This document shows positions 1-6,404 of a DNA stretch of 8,134 bases, one piece after another. The DNA lies in the NCBI GenBank assembly GCA_016926695.1, contig JAFGOB010000038.1, forward strand, positions 1-8,134, written 5' to 3'. The notes beneath the pieces were generated by a model. The model was not told the origin of the DNA. It saw only the letters and a list, made by a program, of their open reading frames with translations, and did not search any database. Made by a program: the position numbers and the translations under genes. This DNA is from Dehalococcoidales bacterium (GTDB lineage Bacteria > Chloroflexota > Dehalococcoidia > Dehalococcoidales > UBA3254). The stretch's first letter is position 1. Each line of letters opens with the position of its first letter.

Positions 1-378
1 AAATATTACCGTTCTTTATTAGGCCCGGAAAGAGTGAAAAGGGCGCATATCTTTCGTTCCATTCTGGATGAAGAAATCCTGGTTTCCGGTGGCTCGGATA
101 CCCCCGTTACCCGGATGAGCCCCATAAACGGGATACATGCATGTGTAAATCATCCCCTTGAAGGTCAACGCATCACCGTCCACGAAGCGATAGAACTGTT
201 TACAATCAATGCGGCAAAAATTGGTTTTGAAGAGACTATCAAAGGCAGTATCGAGCCGGGCAAAGTGGCGGACTTCGTTGTCTTGTCTGACGATCCCTAC
301 CGCGTACCGCGCGAGCGTATTCGTGACATCAAAGTGGAAATGACCATCATTGGAGGCAACGTCGTTTTCAGGCGATGA
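1..378 (+). CDS. YtcJ-like amidohydrolase (amidohydrolase family 3), C-terminal fragment
   Basis: The reading frame is open from the left edge and ends at TGA 376-378, giving the last 125 residues of a larger protein (family members are usually about 500-570 residues). The visible part carries the typical end of YtcJ-like metal-dependent hydrolases. A GGSDTPV block (fragment residues 30-36) holds the aspartate expected to act at the metal site. An 'EAIELFTINAAK' helix follows, then a GSIEPGKVADFVVLSDDP block marking return to the small beta-sandwich domain, and a final IIGGNVVFRR strand. Such enzymes hydrolyse C-N bonds in amides or cyclic amides in the cytoplasm; the substrate here is unknown. 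An ATG at 34 exists but lies inside the conserved domain, so it is not the true start. Downstream lies decayed DNA, not an intact partner gene. The family call is firm and the substrate is not. Confidence 0.88.
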   Translation, partial: KYYRSLLGPERVKRAHIFRSILDEEILVSGGSDTPVTRMSPINGIHACVNHPLEGQRITVHEAIELFTINAAKIGFEETIKGSIEPGKVADFVVLSDDPYRVPRERIRDIKVEMTIIGGNVVFRR

Positions 379-416
379 TCTGGAGGAGCGGAATAGCAAG
401 AAAACAGCCCGGGCCA

Positions 417-437
417 GGTCTTGGAATCTCCAAGTCC
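417..437. other. Hairpin downstream of the amidohydrolase gene
   Basis: A near-perfect inverted repeat, GGTCTTGGA / TCCAAGTCC, has a 3-base loop and 8 of 9 positions paired. It lies about 40 bases after the amidohydrolase stop. No T-run follows it, so it is not a classic intrinsic terminator. It may be a processing or end-protecting hairpin, or chance structure in decayed DNA. Confidence 0.3.
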
Positions 438-597
438 ACAATTTGCTGCATTGCTGGAAGAGCAACCGGGTGCGCATACGGATTGTTTACCCCGATTTTT
501 CGTTGAGAGCGCTCGTCTGAAAAACCTCGACCGGGAAATGGTCTTTGTGTTTATCGTCATGGCTGCGGCCTCTCTCGCCACGGCACTTCCAACAGCT

Positions 598-641
598 AAG
601 GGATTCCCCTTCGACAAGAACTTATGTTCTTTATGTACATA
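598..641 (-). terminator. Possible weak terminator or 3'-end hairpins of the CocE-type gene
   Basis: Just beyond the stop of the minus-strand hydrolase lie three consecutive self-complementary elements. They are the 10-bp palindrome TATGTACATA (632-641), a 6-bp stem AAGAAC/GTTCTT with a 4-base loop (616-631), and a 5-bp stem AAGGG/CCCTT with a 4-base loop (598-611). None is followed by a clear T-run on the minus strand, so function as an intrinsic terminator is uncertain. Their clustering at a gene end is suggestive. Confidence 0.3.
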
Positions 642-643
642 AT

Positions 644-2377
644 CTAATCAGGTATGATGGGAAGCAGAATGGAGGATGGGAACTGCCGGTTATGATATAT
701 GGTCTGCAGTGCGAGTTGAATCTCAGCATCGTCACCCATTGTGTGTCCTGTGTTGAGATTACGGTCCCACCTGGGAAACTGGCTGCTGGAAATTTCAAGC
801 CGTATGCGATGCCCGGCCTTGAATACGTTGCTCGTACCGCCGAGATCGATATCATAATCGTATATCTCGTTAGGTTGAATGAGTTTTGGGTTAGATACGG
901 AGTCCCGGTAGCGCGCTCTGACGATTCCCTCGGCGACGTTAAAAGCTGCTCCATCAGGCCAAACATCGATCAGCTTGGCGGTAAAATCGGTGTCTACTAC
1001 TGAGGACGAGGCATAGAGAGTCACCCGGACCGGGCCGGTAACCTCGATAGCTCTTGTCAGAATGGCTGTCGAATAAACGAGAATGTCCGGTCTGTTCTCA
1101 GTATCCTGCTGGTCGAAGGCCCCCATACCCATCTCGCTGGAGGGCGCCGGGTCTCTCGGGTCATAGAGAAAGCTATCATAAGTCTCTTCTTCAGGCGCCT
1201 CGAAACTCAAAACTCCATCGCCTGACCGCGTGTTGGCTTTTCCGCCGCTGTGGAGATAGCACTTCGTGTAGTTTGTTCGGGCTAGCGGCCACTCCTTTTC
1301 ACCACGCCAGGCATTATCACCCATCACAAAAATACTCACCGGGTCTTCTTCGTCAACTCCGTTGTCCATACCCTTCAGCCAGCGATCGAACCATTTTAAA
1401 TGCAGCCCGGTCACATCAACCACGGCTCCGGAGCTGGCTAAGCCAAAATCAAGTTGCCCGACAACGTTGGGCATGTTAGACGTATGAATCCAGGGGCCGA
1501 TGAGCATTTTCTGCTTGAGCGGCTTTCTCATCGCTTCTATTTTCAAATAGCTGTTGAGGACACCGGGGGTCATCTCGGCGTCGTACCACCCGGCGATATG
1601 AAAGACAGGTATATCAAGGTTCTCCATGGGTAGGGGGCCGCCGGCTGCTTCTTTCCAGAAGGCATCATCGGCAATATGGCGAAGGGTGCCGGCGTAGCCG
1701 GGATCCATTAAATCAAGTCCTTCTATGATTTTCACAGCGGGAGAATCTTTCATCGGGAGGAAGCGTTGCTGCTCTTCAACGGTGTCTAGGAGGTTCATGA
1801 GTTGCTTCATGGTTGATTTCATTTCTGCTTCAGGAAGATTTTTGCGAGCCAGTTCCTGGAGGCTTCGGCTCAAGAACCAACCAAGATGTATCTGTAATTT
1901 GTATGCATCACCTTTGGCAGAAAACGGGAAAGAGCGCGGAACATGGTGAGTCATCCCGGGGCAAATCGCCTTGAGGTGGGGCGGCCGGGCTACAGCGGCT
2001 GCCCACTGTGTGTAGCCAAAATAGGAAAAACCGTACATGCCTACATTGCCATCACACCAGGGCAGGGCTGCCACGCCTTCGACGCTATCGAAACCATCTT
2101 CGACTTCCTGCTTCCAGAGAAATGCACGACCTTCAGAATCGCCGGTACCACGCACGTCCTGCAGAACAACGGCATAACCAGCTCGCGCAATTCTTTGGGG
2201 ATTCATGTAGCCCGCCTGCGTTGGAAACATGAGGTTTTTATTATATGGGGTACGGGTGAGAATGGCGGGGTATTTACCTGGTTTATCAGGTCGCCAGACA
2301 TCCGCATACAGATACGTACCATCCCTCATCTTAACAGGAACGTTGATTTCCAGTTTTATCGATTCGGTAGACAACAT
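644..2377 (-). CDS. CocE/NonD family alpha/beta hydrolase (S15 X-Pro dipeptidyl-peptidase type)
   Basis: The protein has 577 residues, a usual length for this family. It begins with an S15-type catalytic domain: YADVWRPD near residue 24, TRTPYNK with Tyr45 in the oxyanion-hole position, and VLQDVRGTGDSEG near residue 71. The nucleophile motif GFSYFG contains Ser118, GWYD contains Asp266 and GPWIHT contains His298, together a full catalytic triad in the expected order and spacing. The C-terminal part (from about residue 430) is the jelly-roll domain of the family. No signal peptide is seen, so it should be cytoplasmic. Known relatives hydrolyse esters (cocaine esterase), alpha-amino acid esters, beta-lactam side chains or X-Pro peptides; sequence alone does not choose among these. 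The start is the ATG at 2375-2377, with AGGGGG about four bases upstream, a rather short spacing. It is divergent from the transporter genes and may share their control region. Confidence 0.92.
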   Translation of the reverse strand: MLSTESIKLEINVPVKMRDGTYLYADVWRPDKPGKYPAILTRTPYNKNLMFPTQAGYMNPQRIARAGYAVVLQDVRGTGDSEGRAFLWKQEVEDGFDSVEGVAALPWCDGNVGMYGFSYFGYTQWAAAVARPPHLKAICPGMTHHVPRSFPFSAKGDAYKLQIHLGWFLSRSLQELARKNLPEAEMKSTMKQLMNLLDTVEEQQRFLPMKDSPAVKIIEGLDLMDPGYAGTLRHIADDAFWKEAAGGPLPMENLDIPVFHIAGWYDAEMTPGVLNSYLKIEAMRKPLKQKMLIGPWIHTSNMPNVVGQLDFGLASSGAVVDVTGLHLKWFDRWLKGMDNGVDEEDPVSIFVMGDNAWRGEKEWPLARTNYTKCYLHSGGKANTRSGDGVLSFEAPEEETYDSFLYDPRDPAPSSEMGMGAFDQQDTENRPDILVYSTAILTRAIEVTGPVRVTLYASSSVVDTDFTAKLIDVWPDGAAFNVAEGIVRARYRDSVSNPKLIQPNEIYDYDIDLGGTSNVFKAGHRIRLEISSSQFPRWDRNLNTGHTMGDDAEIQLALQTIYHNRQFPSSILLPIIPD

Positions 2378-2442
2378 AACTCCCCCTAGATATATGCAAC
2401 TTTTTTATTCTATCTCAGAATAAATACTCAATTAATGTTTAG

Positions 2443-2520
2443 GTAAGTTCAATAGCTCAAATCAACTATTGATGTACTTCAGAGAATGGCATACATTTAG
2501 TTGAATATTAAATAACTTAC
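2443..2520. promoter_or_regulatory. Inverted repeats in the divergent control region
   Basis: The 300-base AT-rich gap between the two divergent genes contains a perfect 7-bp inverted repeat TCAATAG (2449-2455) / CTATTGA (2466-2472) with a 10-base spacer. A second, wider pair is GTAAGTT (2443-2449) / AACTTAC (2514-2520). Their place between two divergent genes would suit an operator acting on both directions, but no regulator gene is present in the window and short repeats in AT-rich DNA can be chance. Confidence 0.3.
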
Positions 2521-2548
2521 TCAGGCCAGATTTATTTTAAAGTTGGTC

Positions 2549-2577
2549 TTAGCAAATGAGTAGTTATTCATTATACT
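2549..2577 (+). promoter_or_regulatory. Candidate promoter for the transporter genes
   Basis: TTAGCA (2549-2554) and TATACT (2572-2577) are separated by 17 bases, giving 4 of 6 and 5 of 6 matches to the sigma-70-type -35 and -10 boxes. This would leave an untranslated leader of roughly 90-95 bases before the solute-binding protein gene. No comparably good pair was seen on the minus strand for the divergent hydrolase. This is a prediction by eye. Confidence 0.35.
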
Positions 2578-2677
2578 ATCAGGGCCATCATGCGGGCATT
2601 GTTTTCATGAACACTTTTTACCCGAGAAACCCTGTTTGAAAATAAAATAAAACCAGAACTAAAGTAGGAGGCGTGAT

Positions 2678-4294
2678 ATGAAGAAATTGGTGGTTTTAAT
2701 ACTCCTCTCGACACTCCTAGTCGGCAGCCTAATATTAGTTGGTTGTAGCGATACTAACACGACAACCACATCACAAAGCCAAACAACCCCTACACAGAGC
2801 CAAACGACTACCACGCAAAGCCAAACGACTACTACGCAAACCCAGACTACTACTACCCAAACTGCCACTGCGACCACCCAATCTGATAAATACGGAGGCA
2901 CTTTTATATTCCCTTTGACAGTCGACCCCGTAAAGTTGGGATATGGTCCTGAGAATTCCGGCATATCGGGCCAAGCCTCTTCCCCTGTTTTGGAAGGTCT
3001 TGCGAGGAATAGGGCAGGCGGGGCCCTTGAGCCGATGTTGGCAACCGATTGGGAAGTGGCTGAGGATAACTCTGCTATTACTTTCCATCTAAGAGAAGGG
3101 GTTAAGTTTCATGACGGTTCCGATTTCAACGCAGAAGTCGCCAAATGGAACATAGACCTCTATATTGCAGAAGGTTTATATCCTGATATCGCTTCAGTAG
3201 AAATTATCGATGAACACACTATCAGCGTAAAAGTTCAAAGATTCACAAACATCATTCTTGATAGTGTAAGTGGCACTCAAATGATATCGAAAGTCTCGTT
3301 CGATCAACACGGAATCGATTGGGCGAGGTTGAACCCGATCGGCACCGGCGCATTCATATTTGAAAGCTATGAACGGGATGCCAAGATAATATATACGAAA
3401 AACCCGAACTACTGGAAGCCTGACAAACCCTACCTGGATCGGATTGAATTGGTTACCATCCCCGATGACACAGTTCGAAAGATAGCCTTTCAAAATGGAG
3501 AGATTCATACTATACGCGCTCTTGGGCTGACCGCACAAGAACTCGATCAAAAAGGCTTTCACCACCTTGAGATCGCTGGAGGGACCTTCGCTTTAATGCC
3601 CGATAGTGCTAATCCCGATTCACCGCTCGCAAACCGGCAAGTACGGCAGGCGATTTCATACGCAATAGACAGAGAAGCACTGGCTGCTTCATTAGGCTAT
3701 GGGTCCGTGAAACCTGCTTACCAGATGTGGCCCGGATTCTCAGCGGCGATCCCGGATATAGAAAAAATCTATGACCTGGATAGAGCGAAGGCTCTATTGT
3801 CAGAAGCCGGGTATCCCAGCGGTTTTAAAACGACTATATACTGCTTTGGGCAGGTAGTCCCCAAGGAATACATAACGGCACTAGCGAACATGCTCGGTGA
3901 GATTGGTATCCAGACCAGTCCCGAGTTTCCTGAAATGGGCGCTTACCTTCAGATGTACGATGAGGGGTGGGAAGGCCTGCTGGGTCATGCATACATCGGG
4001 AGTGACAATCTAAATACCCCTTTTCTTTTTTACTTTGGCCCGATGAGCCCGGCGAGCCTGGCAATTCCCGATGGCTTCCAAGAAGCTTGGGATGCCGCGT
4101 TATTCTCTGATGAATATGACCCATTATTAGTGAGAAAGGCACTCCAGATCTTGTACGATGATGTAACCCTCATACCGTATGTTGAAGAAATAGCGATGGA
4201 ATTCGTTCTTGACGGAGTTCACGATACCGGGCTTGACGAAGTTCTCGGCGCATTCATCCTTGACGAGACCTGGCTTGATCCATCTCTGCGTTAA
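2678..4294 (+). CDS. ABC transporter solute-binding lipoprotein, family 5 (peptide/nickel type)
   Basis: The protein has 538 residues. It opens with a lipoprotein signal peptide: a KK pair, a hydrophobic stretch, and lipobox LVGC with Cys23 as the lipid-modified residue. A low-complexity Thr/Gln/Ser linker (about residues 24-70) tethers the binding domain to the membrane. The family-5 domain follows. GGTFIFPL begins near residue 73, and the family signature region lies at about 121-147 (LATDWEV... then TFHLREGVKFHDG). Later landmarks are 'GTGAFIFESYERD', 'RQVRQAISYAIDREALA' and 'AKALLSEAGYP'. Members capture oligopeptides, dipeptides, nickel, opines or other solutes and deliver them to DppB/DppC-type permeases, which follow directly. 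The start is well supported: AGGAGG at 2666-2671 lies six bases before the ATG. The exact solute cannot be predicted. Confidence 0.93.
   Translation: MKKLVVLILLSTLLVGSLILVGCSDTNTTTTSQSQTTPTQSQTTTTQSQTTTTQTQTTTTQTATATTQSDKYGGTFIFPLTVDPVKLGYGPENSGISGQASSPVLEGLARNRAGGALEPMLATDWEVAEDNSAITFHLREGVKFHDGSDFNAEVAKWNIDLYIAEGLYPDIASVEIIDEHTISVKVQRFTNIILDSVSGTQMISKVSFDQHGIDWARLNPIGTGAFIFESYERDAKIIYTKNPNYWKPDKPYLDRIELVTIPDDTVRKIAFQNGEIHTIRALGLTAQELDQKGFHHLEIAGGTFALMPDSANPDSPLANRQVRQAISYAIDREALAASLGYGSVKPAYQMWPGFSAAIPDIEKIYDLDRAKALLSEAGYPSGFKTTIYCFGQVVPKEYITALANMLGEIGIQTSPEFPEMGAYLQMYDEGWEGLLGHAYIGSDNLNTPFLFYFGPMSPASLAIPDGFQEAWDAALFSDEYDPLLVRKALQILYDDVTLIPYVEEIAMEFVLDGVHDTGLDEVLGAFILDETWLDPSLR
2774..2878 (+). 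repeat. In-frame 21-nt tandem repeat encoding a 7-residue linker unit
   Basis: Five consecutive 21-base units lie within the solute-binding protein gene. They encode QSQTTPT, QSQTTTT, QSQTTTT, QTQTTTT and QTATATT (residues 33-67). The units differ at the base level, so they are diverged and not freshly slipped copies. The repeat forms a flexible, probably extended spacer between the lipid-anchored cysteine and the folded binding domain. Confidence 0.85.
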
Positions 4295-4463
4295 CCTGAT
4301 AAGATTGGTTAGTTAATAGAAACAGCCCGGGAACTGTTTCGGATATATCCGAAACGGGGAAAGCCGGAACAGTTTTCGGGCTGAGTAAGATAAATCTCTG
4401 GAATTGAGTTGAACTGTGATTCCAACATGGATAACGACCAATATCTAAGATACCAGATGAAAA
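4295..4463 (+). other. Intergenic spacer between binding protein and permease
   Basis: This 169-base gap interrupts an otherwise tight transporter gene set. It holds the large hairpin described separately and one 14-codon frame. That frame (ATG 4427 to TAA 4469-4471) overlaps the DppB start by 8 bases. It has no visible ribosome binding site, so a leader-peptide role is only a remote possibility. No strong Shine-Dalgarno sequence precedes the DppB ATG. Confidence 0.4.
4323..4383 (+). other. Large intercistronic RNA hairpin
   Basis: CAGCCCGGGAACTGTT (4323-4338) pairs with AACAGTTTTCGGGCTG (4368-4383). In RNA all 16 positions can pair if two G-U pairs are allowed. Nested at the top is a perfect 18-base palindrome, TTTCGGATATATCCGAAA (4337-4354), which shares two bases with the outer stem. 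No T-run follows (the next bases are AGTAAGATAAAT), so it does not look like a full intrinsic terminator. Its place right after the binding-protein gene fits a stabilising or partial-termination hairpin, which lets the binding protein be made in excess over the permeases in many such operons. Confidence 0.65.
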
Positions 4464-5420
4464 ATGATTAACTATATAATCCGCCGCGTTTTACAAATGA
4501 TACTTGTTTTATTGTTGGTTACCTTGGTGGTATTTGTATTTGTGAGGGCATTACCAGGTGACCCTGTTTTAATGTATCTCATCTCTCAAAAAGCAGACAC
4601 CATGACGCCACAACAAATTGCTAACATCAAACATGATCTAGGCCTCGATAAACCTATGATCGTGCAATATTTTGATTGGCTAGGCAATGTCGTTACCGGC
4701 GACCTCGGTAAGTCCCTGGTTTATGAGACCCCAGTAATAAATGACATAAAAAAAAGACTTCCGGTGACTTTGTACATAGGCTTGTTGTCTTTTATTATTG
4801 CCATAATCATAGGGATACCGATGGGTGCAATATCTGCTATACGTCGAGGTTCTTGGGTAGATAGCACCTTGACTAGCTTCGGTAACCTGGGTATCTGTAT
4901 CCCCATTTTCTGGCTTGGCATATTGCTTATTTACCTTTTCAGTCTCAAACTGGGATGGCTGCCGAGTTTTGGTTATACTTCTCCTTTCAAAGACTTTTCA
5001 TTAAACATTAAGCAGATTATCATGCCTGTTTTTTGTATGTCTATCCCTGAGATCGCATCTTCAGTACGGCTTACTCGCTCTAGCATGCTTGAAGTCCTGC
5101 AACAGGACTATATCCGGACCGCCTATTCAAAAGGCTTGTTAGAACGATATGTAATAGTTAAACACGCCTTAAAAAATAGTCTGGTTCCAGTGGTCACTTT
5201 AAAAGGAATGTCACTTGGTTCGATAGTGGGCGGTGCGGTACTCATTGAGACAGTATTCAGTATTCCTGGTATGGGTAGATTGGCAGTTCAATCACTCTTT
5301 GCACACGATTACGTGGTAATTCAGGGTGTTATGTTGGTAATAGGCGTTGTTTTGCTGGCTGCCAACTTGCTGGTGGACCTATCTTATGGGTGGCTAGACC
5401 CGAGAATTCAGTACAAATAA
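4464..5420 (+). CDS. ABC transporter permease, DppB/OppB type
   Basis: The protein has 318 residues, the normal size for this family. The N-terminus (MINYIIRRVL) leads into a first membrane segment at about residues 10-28 and the family hallmark RALPGDPV (28-35). LGLDKP and 'DWLGNVVTGDLGKS' follow in the periplasmic loop, as usual for DppB. Further membrane segments lie near 102-123, 137-162, 185-200, 248-270 and 284-306. The cytoplasmic EAA loop that contacts the ATPase is clear at about 210-241 (EVLQQDYIRTAYSKG, then HALKNSLVPVVT). The C-terminus LDPRIQYK is typical. An in-frame stop directly upstream (4458-4460) makes ATG 4464 the earliest start, although it lacks a good ribosome binding site. 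The protein should pair with the DppC-like subunit encoded 11 bases downstream. Confidence 0.93.
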   Translation: MINYIIRRVLQMILVLLLVTLVVFVFVRALPGDPVLMYLISQKADTMTPQQIANIKHDLGLDKPMIVQYFDWLGNVVTGDLGKSLVYETPVINDIKKRLPVTLYIGLLSFIIAIIIGIPMGAISAIRRGSWVDSTLTSFGNLGICIPIFWLGILLIYLFSLKLGWLPSFGYTSPFKDFSLNIKQIIMPVFCMSIPEIASSVRLTRSSMLEVLQQDYIRTAYSKGLLERYVIVKHALKNSLVPVVTLKGMSLGSIVGGAVLIETVFSIPGMGRLAVQSLFAHDYVVIQGVMLVIGVVLLAANLLVDLSYGWLDPRIQYK

Positions 5421-5434
5421 GGAGAAGTATATTG
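5419..5434 (+). promoter_or_regulatory. Ribosome binding site that fixes a TTG start for the DppC-like gene
   Basis: AAGGAGAA (5419-5426) overlaps the stop of the preceding permease gene, and its GGAG core lies seven bases before TTG 5432-5434. The only nearby in-frame ATG (5390) lies inside the upstream gene and has no such motif. TTG is therefore preferred as the start. Confidence 0.75.
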
Positions 5435-6334
5435 ACCAGCGATCTATCGGCAATTGCATCCCAATCGTGGTCGGAAGTTCCACCTCGCGTAAATGAATTT
5501 CGGCGTTTTCTCAGAGTATTCATTGGTCGCCCGGTCAACGTTGCTGGTCTCATTATTATATTGCTATTGCTCATATGCGCCATTTTCCCATCATTATTGA
5601 CATCATATGATCCAAATAAGATGGACTTAAGAAGTACCCTGCTCGAACCAAGCCGAGACCATCTTTTAGGGACCGATGCTCTTGGTCGAGATATGCTTAG
5701 CCGTATAATCTATGGAGCACGGACTGCCGTTATGGTTGGCCTCGTCGCCTTGGGCATCGCCGCTGTGAGTGGTATGATTCTTGGATTGGCCGCCGGCTAT
5801 CTCGGGGGACTGGTCTACACCATCATTATGAGGTGTATAGACGCACTTATGGTTTTTCCGCCAATGTTGCTGGCTCTTACTATAGCGGGTATGCTTGGCG
5901 GTGGAATGCTTATGGTAATGATCGCCCTCGGTATAGGATTCATGCCAGGATATGCGAGGGTAATGTGTGGCCAGACATTAACCATCAAAGAAAATGACTA
6001 TATTTTGGCAACGCGTGGTATGGGGGCAAGACATGTAAGGATAATGTTTAAACACCTTTTACCTAATGCCTTCCCTCCAATGATAGTATTGATGACCATG
6101 ATGATAGGCATGACCATACTCGCTGAAGCAGGCCTGAGTTTCCTCGGGATCGGAATCTCAGAACCAGCCATTGCCTGGGGATCTCTGGTGAACGATGGTT
6201 ATAAGTACTTGATGATACGTCCGGTTATATCCCTGGCACCGGGACTCGCCATCATTCTCGTAGTGTACGCCTTTAATATGGTGGGCGATGGATTGAGAGA
6301 TGCCATTGACCCCCGGTTGAGAGGATCCATTTAA
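5432..6334 (+). CDS. ABC transporter permease, DppC/OppC type (TTG start)
   Basis: From TTG 5432 the protein has 300 residues (MTSDLSAIAS...), the standard size for DppC-like subunits. A cytoplasmic N-terminus containing FRRFLRVFIGRP leads into a first membrane segment at about 36-55. The family motif HLLGTDALGRDMLSRIIYGAR occupies 77-97. More membrane segments lie near 99-122, 135-155, 158-174, 215-235 and 266-285. The EAA loop for the ATPase is at about 187-212 (ENDYILATRGMGARHV, then KHLLPN). AEAGLSFLGIG (231-241) and the C-terminal DGLRDAIDPRLRG are classic. An ATG at 5390 would add 14 residues and a 31-base overlap with the upstream gene, but the strong ribosome binding site favours TTG. 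With the DppB-like subunit it would form the membrane channel. No ATPase gene follows within the window. Confidence 0.92.
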   Translation: MTSDLSAIASQSWSEVPPRVNEFRRFLRVFIGRPVNVAGLIIILLLLICAIFPSLLTSYDPNKMDLRSTLLEPSRDHLLGTDALGRDMLSRIIYGARTAVMVGLVALGIAAVSGMILGLAAGYLGGLVYTIIMRCIDALMVFPPMLLALTIAGMLGGGMLMVMIALGIGFMPGYARVMCGQTLTIKENDYILATRGMGARHVRIMFKHLLPNAFPPMIVLMTMMIGMTILAEAGLSFLGIGISEPAIAWGSLVNDGYKYLMIRPVISLAPGLAIILVVYAFNMVGDGLRDAIDPRLRGSI

Positions 6335-6404
6335 GCTGACCTTTCAAGTAGACACATCTACAGGGATAAAAGAGGATTGTACTGTCTGAACAGGAGAAAA
6401 TCGT

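Larger units (their letters stand above)
397..642 (+). pseudogene. Decayed 5' end of an MFS transporter gene
   Basis: Bases 511-591 match 7923-8003, the start of the MFS gene at the right end of this window, at 68 of 81 positions counted by eye without gaps. The encoded peptides also agree (LKNLDREMVFVFIVM here, MKNLDREMVFVFIIM there; 19 of 25 residues identical). The ATG start has become CTG at 517. Similarity stops abruptly near 592, in the first membrane segment, and the frame then runs through unrelated residues to TAA 640-642. The frame is open upstream from 397, but residues before 511 resemble nothing I recognise. A GGAGGAG motif at 382-388 has no start codon at a useful distance. I read this as a truncated, non-functional MFS copy; an ORF from ATG 421 (73 residues) is formally possible but unlikely to be a real protein. 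Confidence 0.7.

Noticed and set aside
403..413. Shared 11-mer AACAGCCCGGG at 403-413 and 4321-4331
   Set aside because: It is short and built on the palindrome CCCGGG; flanking sequence differs and the 403 copy lacks the hairpin partner, so it is probably chance.
375..506. A 43-codon ORF overlapping the amidohydrolase stop (ATGA)
   Set aside because: It has no ribosome binding site and an unremarkable composition, and it lies in a region already showing decay of an MFS gene in another frame.
1943..2389. Plus-strand ORFs over 1054-2423
   Set aside because: They are shadows of the minus-strand CocE-type gene, whose catalytic triad is complete and in order.
2659..2964. A Val-rich minus-strand ORF opposite the lipoprotein linker
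   Set aside because: Its low-complexity Val/Cys/Trp composition is simply the complement of the Thr/Gln repeat; it has no independent support.
6348..6361. Small hairpin GTAGA/TCTAC between DppC-like and Ntn-hydrolase genes
   Set aside because: It has only five pairs, AT-rich, with no T-run; too weak to call a terminator.
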